From Trichinella spiralis (Eukaryota > Nematoda > Enoplea > Trichinellida > Trichinellidae): a DNA stretch of 64,000 nucleotides. The notes under the pieces are model-generated. The model made no database searches, had not been told where the DNA came from, and worked only from the letters and a program-made list of their open reading frames with translations. Below are positions 1 to 11,838 of the stretch, in pieces (the stretch's first letter is position 1; every line of letters begins with the position of its first letter). The DNA lies in the NCBI GenBank assembly GCA_000181795.3, contig CM012955.1:4706609-4770608 (forward strand), in the 5' to 3' direction. The position numbers were made by a program, and so were the translations under genes.

Positions 1-2213
1 AAAATCACGTGCAATTTGTGTTACATAAATATAGCAACAAACCGTTGTGAAGGGGAGAGGGCAATTTGGAAAACAACAAAAAAATAACCAATGCAATCAA
101 TGTATGCATAATGAAAAGGCTAGTTGTGAGCAAAACCTTCGGATGTGTTGAAGATTGACGACGCATAGCACTTTTCCATGTTACGCATACATGAGCTCGT
201 GCGTTTGCTGTTGACGTTGGCACGGCTCCGTTCAAGCGTTAAAGATTTGCAAAAGCAGAAAAAGCCTGTCAACCAGGCCATGTGTTCAACAAAAGATAAT
301 CGCAAATCAAAATGGCCGCGTTAGATCTGTTAATTAAAAATTGCGGAAGCAGCTTGTGAACAATGTTCATCTCCATTTGAAGCTGAACTAAATTTGCGCT
401 GTGAAAACTGTAGTTACGGTTGTTGAAGTTTAGTGCAAGCGAATGAAAAAGTGAAAAATTCGAAATAAAACGGAAAAAAATTGCTCGCATGGAGATTTAA
501 TGTGTTCGAGAATGTCAAAAATGTATTTTTTAATTTTTTTTTTGAAAAATACCTATGTTGACGACTGAGTATATAGAAATTGAAGCTTCATCTTTAGTAT
601 TTTCGCAAACAAAATCCCTGAGATAGAAGGTATAGCAAGAGCAATTTTGAAAGTCTCATCTTAGCTCGGAATTTCATACATCCACACATACTTGATCACT
701 ATTGATGTTGATTTTGTCATTGTTGATTTGCTGATATGCAAATTAGCCTGCGTTGAGAAATAAATGCGCACACAGTGTACGTTTTCATGTATCATATGTT
801 GCTAAGCTTGTCGAGCATAACGCAAAATAATCAGTGGAGTTTTGAAAACTGTTCGCAGCAGTTTTGCTTTTGAAATTATTTATTGTTATCTCATTTACAT
901 TTATTGATTATCATCAGCTGCTTTTGAACTTGAAAGTAATTATTTATATCTTAAGACCGATATATCGCACACCATATGTTGAAGCAGAGTCGTAAAACTG
1001 TTCGACTATTAAAAGTTATTGAAAAGCAGCCAAATGTTTTCAATGGAAAGATTTTTTGATATTTTCTTTTTCAACACTTTTGTGCAGAATTGCTATGACC
1101 ATATCATACAACTGCAATTGCAGCAGTTTGCATCCGTTGCTTCTTGCTTTTATGCACTTTCTATTGATGACCTGTCGTTTAATTAATAAGCTTTTAAAGC
1201 GGAATCTTGTCAAGAATAAGCCTAAAGCTTTCTTAATCTTATCGTGTAAAACTAAAGAAAAGAATATTTTTCATTAGCATATTTAATCGACACCTTTTCC
1301 AGTCACGCTAACAACAGTTTCAGCTTCAGTTAAGCTAACCTAACTGCGCAATGAATTTGTTTGTTTGTGTGCGTGTGTGTGTGTGTGGAAAGCTTTATTA
1401 GAATTTTTTTCATTTTATTTGTTTTTTCTTTATTTTGTCACAGTTAACAAAATACCTAGTTTCTGAGTAAATTTAGTGGCGTGAAATATTTGTTTAATTA
1501 AAAAAGTCAGCTTTAATTTACCATCAGATCAAATAGTTCAATGTAAAATAAAGTAACAAGCGTTGCTTATCAAGTTTCCAATATATTGTAAAAAGTACAT
1601 ATTTTTCTGACAAATTTTGTGTTTTGTTAAATATCGTCAAATCATTTCTGCCGTTTACAGCAATATTTTATAGAATAATTTTATTTGTGAAAGCATTCTT
1701 TTTAAACTCACATTGCTTCGTTCGAAGCCATCGTTTCATCTGTTGCACGTCATGCCTCTCTGATTGCTTTCAGATGCATTGCCGCTCCCAGTGCTTTAGC
1801 TGTATTGCTTGCTGCTCCCATTGCTTTGTTCAGAGCCGCGCTTTATTTCTCGAATATCATGCCCCTTCTAGTGCTGCTTTCAGCTGTTTCCCCCGCTCCT
1901 GTTGTTTCGTTCGTTGCTGTCGCTTCATGCCATGAAAATAGCAGTGTTCTCCATTGAATTTTATACAAACAACTCGCTCTCTATAATATTACCACGGGAT
2001 ATTCTCGCTTTGGTAGAGTTGCAAAATTGCTGTTGACTATATTATGTGTATGTTATCAATGACAATTTGGCCAGACAACTGAGCTTGAAGTGCACTGAAT
2101 CCCAAGGTTTGTATATCACAGCCTTTGGCTTGAATACGGCAAGGGACGTAGGAAATTTGTCAAGAGATTTTTAATAATTAGAAGAAAATAAAAATAATAT
2201 TTTTCATTCACAC
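1..2213. other. Left-end region, no gene assigned
   Basis: No supportable gene is visible. Bases 178-336 hold a 52-codon plus-strand frame with basic and leucine-rich residues, but it has no splice context and no recognisable family. Bases 1690-1930 are richer in C and T and contain diverged copies of a unit built around GCTCCCATTGCTTTG, which keeps two plus frames open without a convincing protein. A GT run lies at about 1370-1386. The rest is AT-rich single-copy-looking sequence. Confidence 0.5.
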
Positions 2214-2379
2214 CGGAATCCCTACGTTTCCTCATCAGAGCACCCCGAACAACATGTGCTTGCATATACTGAGTGTGAAAAGCATGATGATAGACCCACG
2301 CAAAGATCAGTTGCAACATCCAGTCGATGGGACTGGCTTTTGCATAGATCCTATAGTAGTCGTCATTGAAAAAACGCAC
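2214..2379 (-). CDS. Isolated exon-like segment, unknown protein
   Basis: On the minus strand a 166-base open segment is bounded by a good acceptor (TGTGTACAG at its 5' side) and a possible donor (GTGTGAATG). It encodes 55 residues, beginning VRFFNDDYYRIYAK, followed by a hydrophobic stretch (IDWMLQLIFAWVY), then HHAFHTQY and a basic end (MRKRRDS). The base composition and residue mix look coding, unlike the surrounding AT-rich DNA. The layout (aromatic basic N part, one membrane-like helix, basic tail) recalls small mitochondrial membrane subunits, but I cannot name a family. No partner exon with matching phase was found with confidence on either side, so the gene is incomplete in my reading, or it may be a pseudogene fragment. 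Confidence 0.3.
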
Positions 2380-2879
2380 CTGTACACAGACAGAGAGGTA
2401 AATGTTCCTCCTTTTGAAAAATTTTTGTGAACTTGAAATCGTTAGCATCAAGCTTTTTGTTCCAACAGCGTGAACAAAATGTAGCTTAGACGGACAATGA
2501 AATAAATATCTCGAATTCAAAATATAAATAAAGTTAATAAAACTCTACAAAGTAAAAATTCATGAAATGTAGCCTTGAAATTTTCTGATCATTCATTCTT
2601 CTATTTTTTTTTACAAAATAATCATTCTGCATTAAAAAGTTGCAAAAGAGTTTTTCCATTTTAAAATTATTGACCTGTTAAACATTGTTTAATAGCATAA
2701 AATGTTGCAAAAAGTAAAAAATTGATTAATTCACATCCTGATAACTTCTTAATGCAGTTGAAAAAATAAACTGAGCATACTTATGCCCAGTGCAAATAAG
2801 CGGCATTATTCATGACGTACCTTTGAAATGATGAAGAAAAAAAAACACTCAAGAGAAGCAAGCTATTTCTTTAAGATGT

Positions 2880-3330
2880 AGCTTGTTCTTTGTCTTTGCA
2901 TGTATGTTGGTGGAATTTTGCTGGACAATGGCCGGTGCAGAAAGGATCGTCCAGGGTCGCCAAGGTCGCACTGTCAGGGGCGCCCTGACAGATTGATGCC
3001 AGCATGATGATAATAACGGCAATAATTTCAGGTCATTGCTTGACAAGCACGGCGTTCTGAACGCCCGTTGAGAGCAGGCTTTCCTTTGTTCCCACCACTT
3101 TTGCAAATGTGGCTCACCTGCAACATGTTTTAACGATGCTAAAAAATTTTTTTCTTATCTCATTCCAAGACTTGAGACAATCTTCAGGTGCAGGCTTTGC
3201 TAAACTGATCCCTTCTGCCCAACAAATGTCAAGGCAACCTACCCATCACTGTTCCCTATCTATCGAAAGAACGCCCCTGACCTGATCACTGGCACCCAGC
3301 CAATTGTCAATAATACGGACAACACGAAGC
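2880..3330. other. GC-richer island with palindrome and short frames on both strands
   Basis: This stretch is clearly richer in G+C than its flanks. It contains a 21-base inverted repeat at 2971-2991 (CTGTCAGGG, spacer GCG, CCCTGACAG). The plus strand at about 3210-3315 reads as protein-like sequence (DPFCPTNVKATYPSLFP, then IYRKNAPDLITGTQPIVNN) but has an in-frame stop just upstream and no acceptor. The minus strand at about 2870-3020 reads MLASICQGAPDSATLATLDD followed by a Cys-rich tail and a stop. Neither can be built into a gene. It may be a remnant of a gene or of a mobile element. Confidence 0.3.
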
Positions 3331-5207
3331 TAATGGTGAACTTTTTTCCATCAAACATATACAATATCTTATTGATTCAATATACTTTTATATTTGCCAT
3401 TTGCCATTTTAATACACCTATAGCACAAGTTATGCGTGTTTCTTGAACTTGATAATCCAAATATAAATTTGAATATCCAACGCATTCCTTCCTTCCTCTT
3501 GCGACACATCTTGATTATCCTTCTTCCAGGTTCAATCTCGAAGGAATTCATTTACTTCAGCATTTAAAAATGCACCAATAAAACTGTATTCATTTGTTGG
3601 CTATACTCATATACAAATCTGACTACTTCAACTAAATCAGTAAATTACCAGGTGTTCTTTGCAGAGATCACAATAATTTCGGCTTGCAGTAGAAAAATGC
3701 AATCAGTAATTTCACAGAACGATAATAATGATAATGATAATAATAAAAGTAGATTGCTCATGTAATTATAAGTGGCAGTCGGTCATTTAATGTAAACAAC
3801 AAATTTCAAGGATATATGCACAGACAACATTTATCCATGAAATACGTTCAATCAAAGCGCAAAAAACATGCCGCTTTTTGAATAAAGTTAAATTTAACGT
3901 CGAACAGAAAAATAAATTGGATAATAATAATAATAATAATTAATAACATGAACTAACAGTTTTGCGATGCCGTAATTTGATAAACGGATTACTGTATAGT
4001 TCAGAAAACCTGATAGCAATGAAAATGGTACCACTCACTCTACTGCAAAACTTTTTACCATTGTTTTTTTATATTTTTTCAAACGTAACATTATTATTAG
4101 TCGCAATTAATGCGAATGAAAATACTCGTTTTTGTTGTCTTCTATTCAAACTAATCCCAAGATTTTTTCAGTATTCACTTAGTTATATATGCATGAATTT
4201 TTTAACTGGGTTCTTCATGAGTTAAACTAAGTTATTCTATGTCGACTCGATAGATTGACTTAAATTTCAGTTTTATTATATAACCACATGCTTTTACTAA
4301 GTAATAAACATGGAAGGATAAAGTAAGATGAAGCCTTCTAAACAACTACTTTTTATCTAATCTAAAAATCCATGTATCCAGTGTAGGCACCATTTAATTA
4401 ATCAGAATTATTCAGAATAGTTAATCAACAATAACGCCTCCAGAACTTAAATTTAAATTTAAATAATATATTTTTATAATGTTTTTATATATTTAAAACG
4501 TTTATAATATATTTGAAACTTTATAATATTTTAATTTTTTATACCATAAAACAGTAAAAGTGAAATATTTATTTTTGAAAATTAATACTTTTAAACTATT
4601 TTTATTCCAAACTTTTTTCAAACTATTTTTATTAAATTTTTTCAAAAATTAATAATAAATCAATTTTTTGAAAAGTTAATTTCATTGCCTCAAATGGCAA
4701 ATTTCAGAAATATACTTGCTTATTATTTTTCTACTGTAGATTATGTCGTCTTATTTGTGTATTGCATTTGTGTGTACGTTATAAAAATTGTTATATTGTG
4801 ATGATATAGGTATTGTTATAAAATGGTGTATCAATTATTTGTTATAAAAATTTTACTTGACTATAACTTAATTTGCTCTAACTTATATTTTTGAAGTGAA
4901 ACATTGACCTTTAAAACATATACTGAGATGATTTAATTCAGCGAGTTATTGCAGTTGTAGTCTTTTCTTTTAGCATATATTTATTCATAAGAGTTATCTG
5001 TTTTATCTAATTATAAACTGATGTTACATTCATTTTGTCAGCATGGTTTAATAAATAGTTTTTATTACAGATGAATTTTTGTTAGTGTTTATTTTTTAAT
5101 TCTTAAATGAATTTCGCTTAGTTTAACTTCAAATGTTTTGTTAATAAACTTCTTTCATTTTCTAAATGCTTATTTTTTCCATGTGTGTTCCAGTGAGCTT
5201 TGCAGTG
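3331..5207. other. Intergenic, AT-rich, no gene seen
   Basis: Very AT-rich spacer upstream of the Nudix gene. It carries short ATA/AAT runs at about 3718-3750 and 3919-3942 and an extremely AT-rich block at about 4440-4690. No coding or structured RNA signal was seen. The last 15 bases before the Nudix start contain splice-acceptor-like sequences (CAG at 5191-5193 and at 5203-5205) that could serve a 5' UTR intron or spliced-leader addition. Confidence 0.45.
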
Positions 5208-5819
5208 ATGATCGACACGGCAGAAATACGTGCTGCGGGCATTATCATTTTCAGAGTGATCGATAGTATCCGTGAATATCTGTTGCTGCAAGCTGCGTAT
5301 GAACCTCATCATTGGTCTCCGCCAAAAGGTGAAATTATCACTTTAAGCATTTTTTTTCAATAATTATTATGTTTAAATTACAAAAGGGTACTTTATAAGT
5401 GAGGTTTTACTTGTTGGTGAGATTTTAATCGATGATTTCTTGATATTTCGACACTATGCTTAACCGTTGAACTCGCAACTCTTCCATGTCTAGGTCGCTT
5501 AGAAAAGGATGAAAAAGAATTTGTAGCGGCAACGCGTGAAGTTTTCGAAGAGACTGGTCTAAGTGAAAATGACTACAACATCATCGCAGGTTTCAGTCAC
5601 CAACTGCATTATGAAGCCAACCACCGCCAAAAGGTGGTTACATACTGGCTTGCAAAACTTGCAAATACGACTACTGAAATTCGACTTTCAATGGAACACG
5701 ATCATTATTGTTGGTGCAGTTTGGAGGATGCTAAAAGCTTAATTGAACATTCCAATATGCTTGAAATGCTTTTGAGCGCAGACCAATTTCTTTCTCATCA
5801 TCGCATCACATCATCATGA
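5208..5819 (+). CDS. Bis(5'-nucleosyl)-tetraphosphatase, NUDT2-like Nudix hydrolase
   Basis: This enzyme cleaves diadenosine tetraphosphate (Ap4A) asymmetrically to ATP and AMP and so limits that stress nucleotide in the cytosol and nucleus. Two exons, 5208-5328 and 5494-5819, join in phase to give 148 aa, close to the 147 aa of human NUDT2. The complete Nudix box starts at Gly41: G-x5-E47-x7-R55-E56-V-F-E59-E60-T-G62-L63, with all catalytic and metal-binding residues present. The N-terminal strand (RAAGIIIFR), HHWSPPKG just before the box, and the TYWLAKL and EIRLS segments after it match the Ap4A-hydrolase subgroup. The ATG at 5208 was chosen because the following residues align with the family start and a CAG acceptor lies 2 bases upstream, as for a spliced leader or 5' UTR intron. 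The 165-base intron has a GT donor and CTAG acceptor. It is a single, apparently intact copy. Confidence 0.93.
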
Positions 5820-8115
5820 AATAGCATATATTTTGCGCATTGCATTGCAGCTATTATTTATTGCTGATAGCACGTTTTTTTTAGTTTTAAAAATGATGGT
5901 TATGCGGAGTAATGTTGTGTGTGCAATATCAGAATAATTAAAATATGTTACTCAAAAGTTAATCTTATTTGGAAATTATCAATACGATTAACAAATATTT
6001 CCGTATAATGTTTGTAAATTTAAAATGTGGTTTAATCAAAATGTCTGATGATATTCAATTGTAATCTGTGTATGGGTAGTTTTGTAAGGCAAATTTCAAA
6101 TATTTTCAAGCATAAATTTTAAAATGATGTTAAATTCGTATAACAATTGCAGTTCGTATGTTGTGTTAAATTAGAATCATAATCAGTTTAAAAGTTTAAC
6201 ATATGCAGCGGTTCCTTAACAAAGTATTATTCAATGGATGGAATTTTTAAAGTCTACTGATTTTCATGTTAGGAACAACGTAGTTTTACCTTGTTTATTT
6301 TTTAGAGTTTATGAGCTCAGCAGATAGTTTTAATTGGAATTTTGTGAAATCTTCCCATAGACAGTGCTGATAAAATACTCCACAAAATACCATCTACAAT
6401 CAGGTTGGACTTTAGAGAAGTATTTTGATGATAAGACTAGGTTAAATAATGCGGTTTTGGAAAGTAGTACAATTAACACAGAATAGTAGCCGTAGAAGAA
6501 TTTTAGCAGAGGCTACGATTCAACACATATAATTTTGCATAACGTTAATATATATACAAATTCTACGGCTAATACAACAATTCAATTGATTTGTCGTAGT
6601 TTGCTAATGCACAATGGACGCTGATTTGATCAGTGAAAAGCAATTTAGCGTCTAGTAGGTCAAATGTTTGATTTGTATTTAAAAATTTTATCAAAATTGT
6701 AAAGTTGATAGTTTCATCTTTTCTTTAGTAATAGAATATTTGTTAAATAAATTCATTATTCATCTATAATAAACAACATTTTTTTCATTGCTGTTCTATA
6801 AATTATACAAAGTCACTGTACTTTTAGGACGGAAACAAAAATTATACATTATATTACAACAGTTTCCTGAGAAAAATAACAATAAAAATTACATATATGC
6901 AAAAAGAAATCAATAAAAGTTGAACTTGATTTTCATTAAAAGAAATACCGTTATTTCATACATGAAATTTTTAATAGAACGCTCCAAGCAAAATATTTCA
7001 GCCCTGTTTTAATAAAATACAAGAAAACATGTTTTTAGATTTATTAAACTTAAAACAATGAATTATTTTGATTAAACATCGACGCTGATTGCGTGACACA
7101 GATTCAATAATTTTTAATAAATTTGTTTCATATTTCGTGAAAATCAATGCACTAAAAAATATTTTTTATATTTTTTTAAATTAAAATAATATTTAATGGA
7201 ATAAAAATAATGTTATTGCATTAAATACTTTGTGATTATTAATTTATTAATTGTGTCATTTAAAATTCTTCAAGGATGAATTATATACTTCTGGATACTG
7301 TAAATTATGCCGTCTGACTTCTTTGTTAGCTGGTTGCTTGTTGGTGCGATGGCAGTAGTGTTGAGTTGTCTGTATGCATTAACGACGATGCAGCTTCATA
7401 ATGAATAACCTTGGTAATTGCCTGTTCATTTATCTCAACTTTGGCATTTTCTGTCGCATGAAAAGTGATAAATTAAACTTTTAATGCAAGTTGACGATGC
7501 ACGAATTGTAATTCAGAATAAAACGATTGTTTTTCAAGCTGTCGCGTAGTGAAGCGTAAAAGTGCGGAAAACCATTAATGACAAATTGTGAAAACTTTCA
7601 GTTTTGTTTAGCATATTTTAAAATACTAGAAAAGAACAATTAATGTATATCTAAAAGCTTTTAGTTTAATCATTGTAATAAATTTTTTCAAACTTTTCGT
7701 GTTCCATTTTACATCGTTGATCGAAGGCTTTTTGGTTTTGCCATTTTTCATCATAACGATTTTAATTTGGCAATACTATGTCATGTTATTGTTTTAGGGC
7801 TTTTACGATGATCTTATTTCCTGCGGTATAGCTGTTCGAATCATAATCGTTCCTATGCAAATTATATAATTTATTTTGTCCCTCCGTGTTCAGTACTTAA
7901 ATAAATATCGGTAACAATACTGGGTTAATCATTTAAGCTGATTGCGTTCGTTCAGTAGAGTGAAAGTTCTGTTCATCTCTCGCTGCTTTCAGAATGTTCG
8001 GATGGATGGTGTTTTCGTTAACGTTGTCGAACAGAGTTGGTTCAAACTGACAGTTTACAACGGCAGACTGAAAAATGGTGGATGGAAAATGGATGGACCC
8101 GGAAGGTCTTCATGC
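5820..8115. other. Intergenic, 3' side of the Nudix gene
   Basis: AT-rich spacer with no gene seen. Bases 7900-8100 are less AT-rich, and a CTTTCAG at about 7990 could be an acceptor in a non-coding primary transcript that feeds the hairpin at 8116. No open frame there resembles a known protein. Confidence 0.4.
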
Positions 8116-8175
8116 GGCTACGATCATCTTTGCTCAATTTTGATAATAAACAATTGAGCAATTTTGATCGTAGCC
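8116..8175 (+). ncRNA. MicroRNA-like hairpin 1 (TTGAGCAA 3p seed)
   Basis: The 60 bases fold into a near-perfect stem. The 5' GGCTACGATCA pairs fully with the 3' TGATCGTAGCC (11 bp), a 3-base mismatch follows, then TTGCTCAATT pairs with AATTGAGCAA (10 bp), leaving a loop of about 12 bases (TTGATAATAAAC). A mature strand on the 3' arm would start at 8154 with TTGAGCAA and end at 8175. Positions 2-8 (TGAGCAA) are the seed of animal miR-87 and nematode miR-233. The stem is symmetrical enough for an antisense transcript to fold too, but the two related hairpins share the motif only on the plus strand. This is structure read by eye; no expression evidence is available. Confidence 0.6.
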
Positions 8176-8356
8176 GTACGAATGACCATAATTCTTAGCC
8201 GTAACTCCACTTAGCAGCAGCAGTACCACGTAGACAAAGATCATTGTTGCAAATTATAAATAGTTTTCTGTTGTCGATTGTTGAAACTGAGTTTTTTGAG
8301 CTAATGAATTTTCAAATCAGTGAAATTGATACTCCAGCAGCTGAACTCGTCGTATA

Positions 8357-8417
8357 GCGACGACAGTGGTTGCTCCAATTGAGTTCAGATATACAATTGA
8401 GCAATCACAGTCGTAGC
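8357..8417 (+). ncRNA. MicroRNA-like hairpin 2 (TTGAGCAA 3p seed)
   Basis: The 61 bases fold as GCGACGAC / GTCGTAGC (one mismatch), an A-A mismatch, GTGG / TCAC with a G-U pair, TTGCTC / GAGCAA, a one-base C bulge, and AATTG / CAATT, with a loop of about 11 bases. The 3' arm product would start at 8397 with TTGAGCAATCAC. It lies 182 bases after hairpin 1 and shares its seed, arm choice and a similar 3' end (CGTAGC), so it looks like a tandem paralogue. Compensating differences in the arms keep the stem intact, which favours a maintained RNA over chance. Confidence 0.6.
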
Positions 8418-10271
8418 TTTACGTAGAGTTTGAAAACCCGAACGCTGCTACACGCCAGTTTGCCCGAGAAGTGGCGAAGAAGAGAAAACAACGGTCGATT
8501 GACGAAATATTAAATTAACTATTGTTGATTATCGAAATAAAATTTTGAATAAACAATCTGCTTCATTGTTTGAAACATTTTAAAAAACACTTATACAAAT
8601 ACAACACATTGAAGAGTGGTTACAAATGCAAATGAACAATCTTATCGCTAAACGAAATTTTGTTTACTTTCTAATTCTTGTTGCTTTCTTAGAAATGTGT
8701 TACTGAAAGTTGTAACATTCTGAATATTGTATGAGGCGCTTACGTGGCAACACTTAACACTTAACAATGGCAAGGAATGAAAAAACAATATGAATTTTGT
8801 TTTCAACTTCTCTATATGTATGAATTTTGAAATTTCTAATCTGAAGATTTTAATCAAGCAATAAAATATGCGTGCAGTTGTTGAATCGGCCAAATTTGTT
8901 TACAAATTTATGCTGAAACGCATTCATTTAAGCGGAAGTTGACTTTACATCGGAAAGATACATTTTTGCAGCGAGAATGTTGTAAATTTTTGAGACCCAT
9001 TTCGGCTATCAACTACAATTATTCAATTTTTTTGCTTATAGATTAAACGTAAAAGTTTTACATGGTTATTTTGTTTATAATTGTTGAACATTCAACGTAA
9101 AATTTGTAAATAAAAATTGAAAGCTTAACAGATATGTTGAAATAATTTTTTTAGATGAAATTTTGTTTATTTGACATTTTCGTGTTTAAAAATAAACGAA
9201 AAAAAAATTTAAACAACTGAAGTATTTAGGTCAGTTTTCTGATTAGTCATAATTTCATTTCAAAACATTAAAAATTTTTCATATTTTATACTTAACGCTT
9301 TAAAATTGATTTATTTCATTTTTTTATTATATAAATTTCAAATTTTAAATTTATTCAGTGATGATTTGTTAACTTGCCGAAATGCAACTTTGTTGCGGTG
9401 GTTTTGTTCTTAACTGATACAATTTTTAAAAAAATATTTTTTTTAATACAATATGCAATTTTATATTAATTATATGCAGTTTTAAATTAAGTTAACTTTT
9501 ATTGCTTTTCAGGTACAATAGATGGTGAAATGTCAGTTACAATACTTGCAGCTATCCTAATTGCTTTTAATTACAGTAGCATTGACACGTAACTTATTTT
9601 GACAAAGATCGATTTGTGTGCGGTGGCGTCGGCGGCGGCAGTTTGTTCCCACAGTTTTTTCAAATCGCGTCGTTAATGACGGCGTCATTTGGCTGCATGA
9701 AAACATTCTAGGCACTCTTGATTCATAATAAAGCAGAAGCTGAGTGGAAACATCGTTTTGAAAGTTTCGTCTGCGTTTTCGTCGAGCGCGGTGCGTTTTC
9801 GGCAAACGAATCCTATCTGTATTCGGCATCCTACGTTTCGACCGTTCAGTGAAACTTTTATATTTATATTTTCGTGAAAAAAAGCTTTTCCAATAAATTT
9901 AAGCCATCTCTATTTTAGGTCATCCTGTCTCGACTCATCAAAAGCATCTTGCTGTTGATTTGGGCCGACATCGTTTGAATACTTGTTGAAATAAACATAC
10001 AGTTCACTAAACCTGAGTGTCTTTGATTTTTAGGTAGACGAAGAATTCAGTTTTGAAGTGGCATTTTGTCGCTTCTAACGTTGATCCCGTATCATCACTC
10101 ATAATGTTGGTCATGAGGCAGTATATCGATTGATTGGCAACGAAAACTTTTCGCATTGGTGAAAGAGAAAGCCCAGAAAGCGTTTTCAAGTGTACTTGTC
10201 TATATGCTAATTGTACGATTTCAGTTTATAGGTATTTGGGTTTCCCTACCGTGGGCTATTTCTTTTCTTGG
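8418..10271. other. Spacer between hairpins 2 and 3
   Basis: No coding gene seen. The stretch at about 9590-9850 is richer in G+C, with CpG-containing simple motifs, and could be a promoter or a non-coding exon. The frames there are arginine-rich products of that composition and are not convincing proteins. Confidence 0.4.
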
Positions 10272-10333
10272 AGCGGCAACCACTGTTGCTCGAATTGAGT
10301 TTTATGGACAATTGAGCAACTCTGGTTGTCGCT
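10272..10333 (+). ncRNA. MicroRNA-like hairpin 3 (TTGAGCAA 3p seed)
   Basis: The 62 bases fold as AGCGGCAACCA / TGGTTGTCGCT (11 bp with one G-U pair), a 2-base mismatch, GTTGCTC / GAGCAAC (7 bp), a one-base G bulge, and AATTG / CAATT, with a loop of about 11 bases. The 3' arm product would start at 10312 with TTGAGCAACTCT. Seed, register and stem shape match hairpins 1 and 2, and all three have the TTGAGCAA strand on the 3' arm in plus orientation. It lies about 1.85 kb from hairpin 2, so whether all three share one primary transcript is open. Confidence 0.6.
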
Positions 10334-11838
10334 TTACGAAGAATTTTGTCCATGGAGTTTGGCTAGCAGTTGTTGCGTGAAACCTGACGTTGATTGTGAA
10401 AATACAATTGTTTTTGTTGTTTTGTTTAAACTGCATATATGACAGAAAACATTATCAATAAAAAGTTGAAATGAACATTAATTCTCTGTTGAATGTTAAA
10501 ATTGCACTAACTTTACAAATTGAAAATTAATATTGAATGGTGGCACACTTGAAATTGTTTGTAATGCTCGTAAACCTAAAATTGCTCGAAGCTAACAAAA
10601 ACAGCCACGAAATCACGTAATTTATTGATTTAAGCAAAAATCAGTCGAGCGGAAAATTCTCGAACGTGAACGATCAGTCTTTTGTTTTTCTTTGAAGTTC
10701 TTCAAATTGTCTCTTGGTCAGTACTTTTTACCGAGAAAATTGGCATATTTGTTCGTTAATGAATGCAAATTGACAAATTATTTGCGTTTTATCCCTTTTG
10801 AAGAGTTGCATTTCATTTAAACGTGACATGAAAAGAACGTAGCATTTCATCTTTGTCCCTTGTTTGTTTTGCAGACGAGAAAGTTGTTTACGAATTTTAC
10901 GTTAATGTGGGCAGCAATGGAAGCATTTGTAGAAAAAGTAATGTACAGAAAGGAGAGCATACTTTTAAGTTGTTATTTAAAATAGCAAGCAGTTAATTGT
11001 CTGAAAAGGTAAAATTGACAAAACCGTCAGCACGAAAAATTATTCAAAGATGTTTCAAAATGAAAATATATTTACAAAAACCTATTCAATTATTCAACAG
11101 ACTGCTATTTTTCATTCTCATTCTATTTTAAGCGTAAAAAAAGTCTTATCGTAAAGCTTTTGTACGTATGTACCTGATTGTTTGATTACAGTCTTACTGA
11201 CAGGTCGTTACGTGGGAATTGAACTCGTTGTCACTGTGACTGTATTTGACGGCGGCAGTTGTGATTAATGGTATTTTTATCAGTATTATTTGTTGTTCGA
11301 TACTCTAATCTAGATGGGGGTATTTTGTTTGGTTGTTTATTTTAAATTTATTTCAATCCACGATATACATCGGTTGTTCGGTTTGAACTTTCGCACGGCA
11401 CACAACAAAAAGCGCACTTTCAGTCTGGGGCAGTGCAATTGTACTTTTGAGTTTTTTTTCTTTTTCAAATAAAGCATTCTAAAATATTTTATTCATTGCA
11501 TGGGAAGTGGTGCAACTTTGACACATTGAACATTCGCACTGAAAAATGCTGATAGAAACTTGATGGAAAATTGTTGTCAATTGCACAAATCAATAAATTT
11601 AAAAAAAGAATATAAATTTACAAGATATTTATTGAGATAATTTGAAAAGCAGAAATATTATTCTCCACTTCAATCTATTCAACTGACAAAATGACAAACA
11701 ATTATATAAGTAATACATTTGAACAAGAAATTACAGTAGTTCATAATTGAAAACGATCGCTAACTTTTGTAAAAATTTATTTTCATATTTAAAAATTAGC
11801 GTCAAATTTATTGATATTGTCAAGTATTCTTTAGTGGA
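10334..11838. other. Intergenic, no gene seen
   Basis: AT-rich spacer without a supportable coding frame. A short GC-richer patch at about 11195-11275 has no recognisable structure. Confidence 0.4.

Noticed and set aside
125-150. GTGAGCAAAACCTTCGGATG resembles mature miR-87 (GTGAGCAAAGTTTCAGGTGT).
   Set aside because: No complementary arm lies within 80 bases on either side, so no hairpin forms. The match is probably chance.
1624-1935. 103-codon Cys/Ser/Phe-rich plus frame.
   Set aside because: It arises from diverged copies of a T/C-rich unit. A second plus frame is equally open, so neither is favoured as coding.
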